A stretch of 64,000 bases of DNA from Flavobacterium notoginsengisoli. Lineage in GTDB: Bacteria > Bacteroidota > Bacteroidia > Flavobacteriales > Flavobacteriaceae. Positions 63,321 through 64,000 of the stretch are shown piece by piece. A model generated the notes under the pieces. The model worked only from the letters and a program-made list of their open reading frames with translations. It did not search any database and was not told the DNA's origin. The position numbers were made by a program, and so were the translations under genes. Location of the stretch: the NCBI RefSeq assembly GCF_014207905.1, contig NZ_JACHLB010000002.1, positions 496,001 to 560,000 on the forward strand. The letters are read 5' to 3'. Every line of letters starts with the position of its first letter. Position 1 is the stretch's first letter.

Positions 63321-64000
63321 ATGAAAATCAAAATAATAGCACCAATACTTTTAAGTATGCTTTTTACGGTATCATGTACTGATTTGGATGAACAGTTGTA
63401 TGATCAAGTAGAAGATGGGAATTTTGGAAACACGACTAAAGAAATTGATGCATTGGTTGGTGGAGCTTATTCTTCATTAAGAGGATTTGCAGATCCGATA
63501 TCGAATAACTACCCAACTTGCGAATATGTTTTCTTTTTAAATGAAACTGTTTCAGATGAAGCGACTATTCCAACAAGAGGTACGAACTGGTACGACGGCG
63601 GACAATATCAAGATGCACAAAGACATACTTGGAAAGCTGACAATAGAATGATTCTTTCGGCTTGGCGTTACAACTATACTGGAATTGCTAAGATCAATGC
63701 GATTATTTATCAGATAAATAAGTCGACTTTAACGGATCAGGCAAAAGCGCCAATTTTTGCTGAATTGAAAGCAGTAAGAGCATATTACTATTACAATCTT
63801 TTAGATTTATTCGGAAATGTGCCAATTGTAACCAATTTTGAAGATACCGATCTTCCGACTAATTCAACAAGAAAACAAGTATATGATTTTGTTGAAAAAG
63901 AATTGACAGATGCAATTCCGTATTTAAATGGAAATGTGGTTTATTCTAAATTGACAAAAAATGTTGCTTATTCAATTTTAGCAAGATTATATCTTAATTC
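63321..64000 (+). CDS. susD: SusD/RagB-family lipoprotein, cut by the window edge
   Basis: About 226 codons are visible. Lipobox TVSC (cysteine about 16) and CTDLDEQLYDQ begin it; AVRAYYYYNLLDLFGNVPIV and YDFVEKELTDAIPYLN are strong SusD signatures. It continues beyond 64000. SusD binds glycan on the cell surface and closes SusC. It starts 29 bases after susC. Confidence 0.93.
   Translation, partial: MKIKIIAPILLSMLFTVSCTDLDEQLYDQVEDGNFGNTTKEIDALVGGAYSSLRGFADPISNNYPTCEYVFFLNETVSDEATIPTRGTNWYDGGQYQDAQRHTWKADNRMILSAWRYNYTGIAKINAIIYQINKSTLTDQAKAPIFAELKAVRAYYYYNLLDLFGNVPIVTNFEDTDLPTNSTRKQVYDFVEKELTDAIPYLNGNVVYSKLTKNVAYSILARLYLN

Noticed and set aside
1..64000. CRISPR array
   Set aside because: No regularly spaced identical repeats of 24 to 40 bases were seen; the CTAAG and GAAACTT arrays have periods of 7 to 8 bases.

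Overview
The window looks like chromosome of a Flavobacterium-like member of the Bacteroidetes (inference). The signs are a SusC/SusD polysaccharide locus, Bacteroidetes-type conjugation genes (TraJ to TraN), an IntDOT-like tyrosine recombinase, candidate promoters of the TAnnTTTG type, and AT-rich core DNA. Two parts differ in texture. Positions 1 to about 44.7 kb are accessory DNA; the first 28 kb are visibly richer in G+C than what follows. From tRNA-Tyr (44.87 kb) to the right edge the sequence is AT-rich with ordinary flavobacterial housekeeping genes and short dispersed intergenic repeats.

Region 1 (0-10.5 kb) is a DNA-repair and mutagenesis block: ssb, exodeoxyribonuclease VII (xseA-xseB), a UvrD/PcrA-type helicase, and a minus-strand operon dinB - dnaE-type polymerase - alkB. 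Region 2 (10.9-28.3 kb) is a stress and redox block: a stand-alone response regulator, a candidate structured RNA, small membrane proteins and lipoproteins, an SDR, a large alpha-barrel-like protein, a zinc alcohol dehydrogenase, a YciF-type DUF892 protein, a PQQ-type sugar dehydrogenase, an SMP-30-like propeller broken by an in-frame TAG, a catalase-family protein, very acidic small proteins, and a Crp-type regulator next to an AhpD-like protein. At 26.5 kb lies a scrap of a second dinB-dnaE cassette.

Region 3 (28.8-44.7 kb) looks like a decayed integrative element. It carries a cluster of probable defence genes: a PIN-domain nuclease, an orphan trypsin-like protease, and a PD-(D/E)xK-like protein one base upstream of an SF2 helicase, resembling a divergent Hachiman pair. 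Next comes a conjugation module in which the C-terminus of a MobC/VirD4 coupling protein abuts the C-terminus of TraJ head to head, as if one deletion removed everything between them. Intact traK, a traL-like gene, traM and traN follow, then two paralogous proteins, three small DNA-binding-type proteins and the integrase. Related sites with TGCCAC direct repeats lie at 13.80, 28.84 and 44.71 kb; the last two bracket this element.

Region 4 (44.9-58.2 kb) is core genome: tRNA-Tyr, a TlpA/thioredoxin lipoprotein interrupted by an in-frame TGA, a J-domain/KTSC protein, small conserved proteins, a YchJ-like protein, a VWA protein with a MoxR/ChlI-like AAA+ partner, an EamA-like transporter, a glutamate dehydrogenase preceded by two tiny cysteine-containing ORFs around a terminator, and a fatty-acid-hydroxylase-family protein. 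Region 5 (56.5-64 kb) is a polysaccharide utilisation locus: a membrane TPR-HTH regulator divergent from two secreted accessory proteins, SusC and a SusD cut by the window edge.

All family names are from reading motifs; no database search was run.
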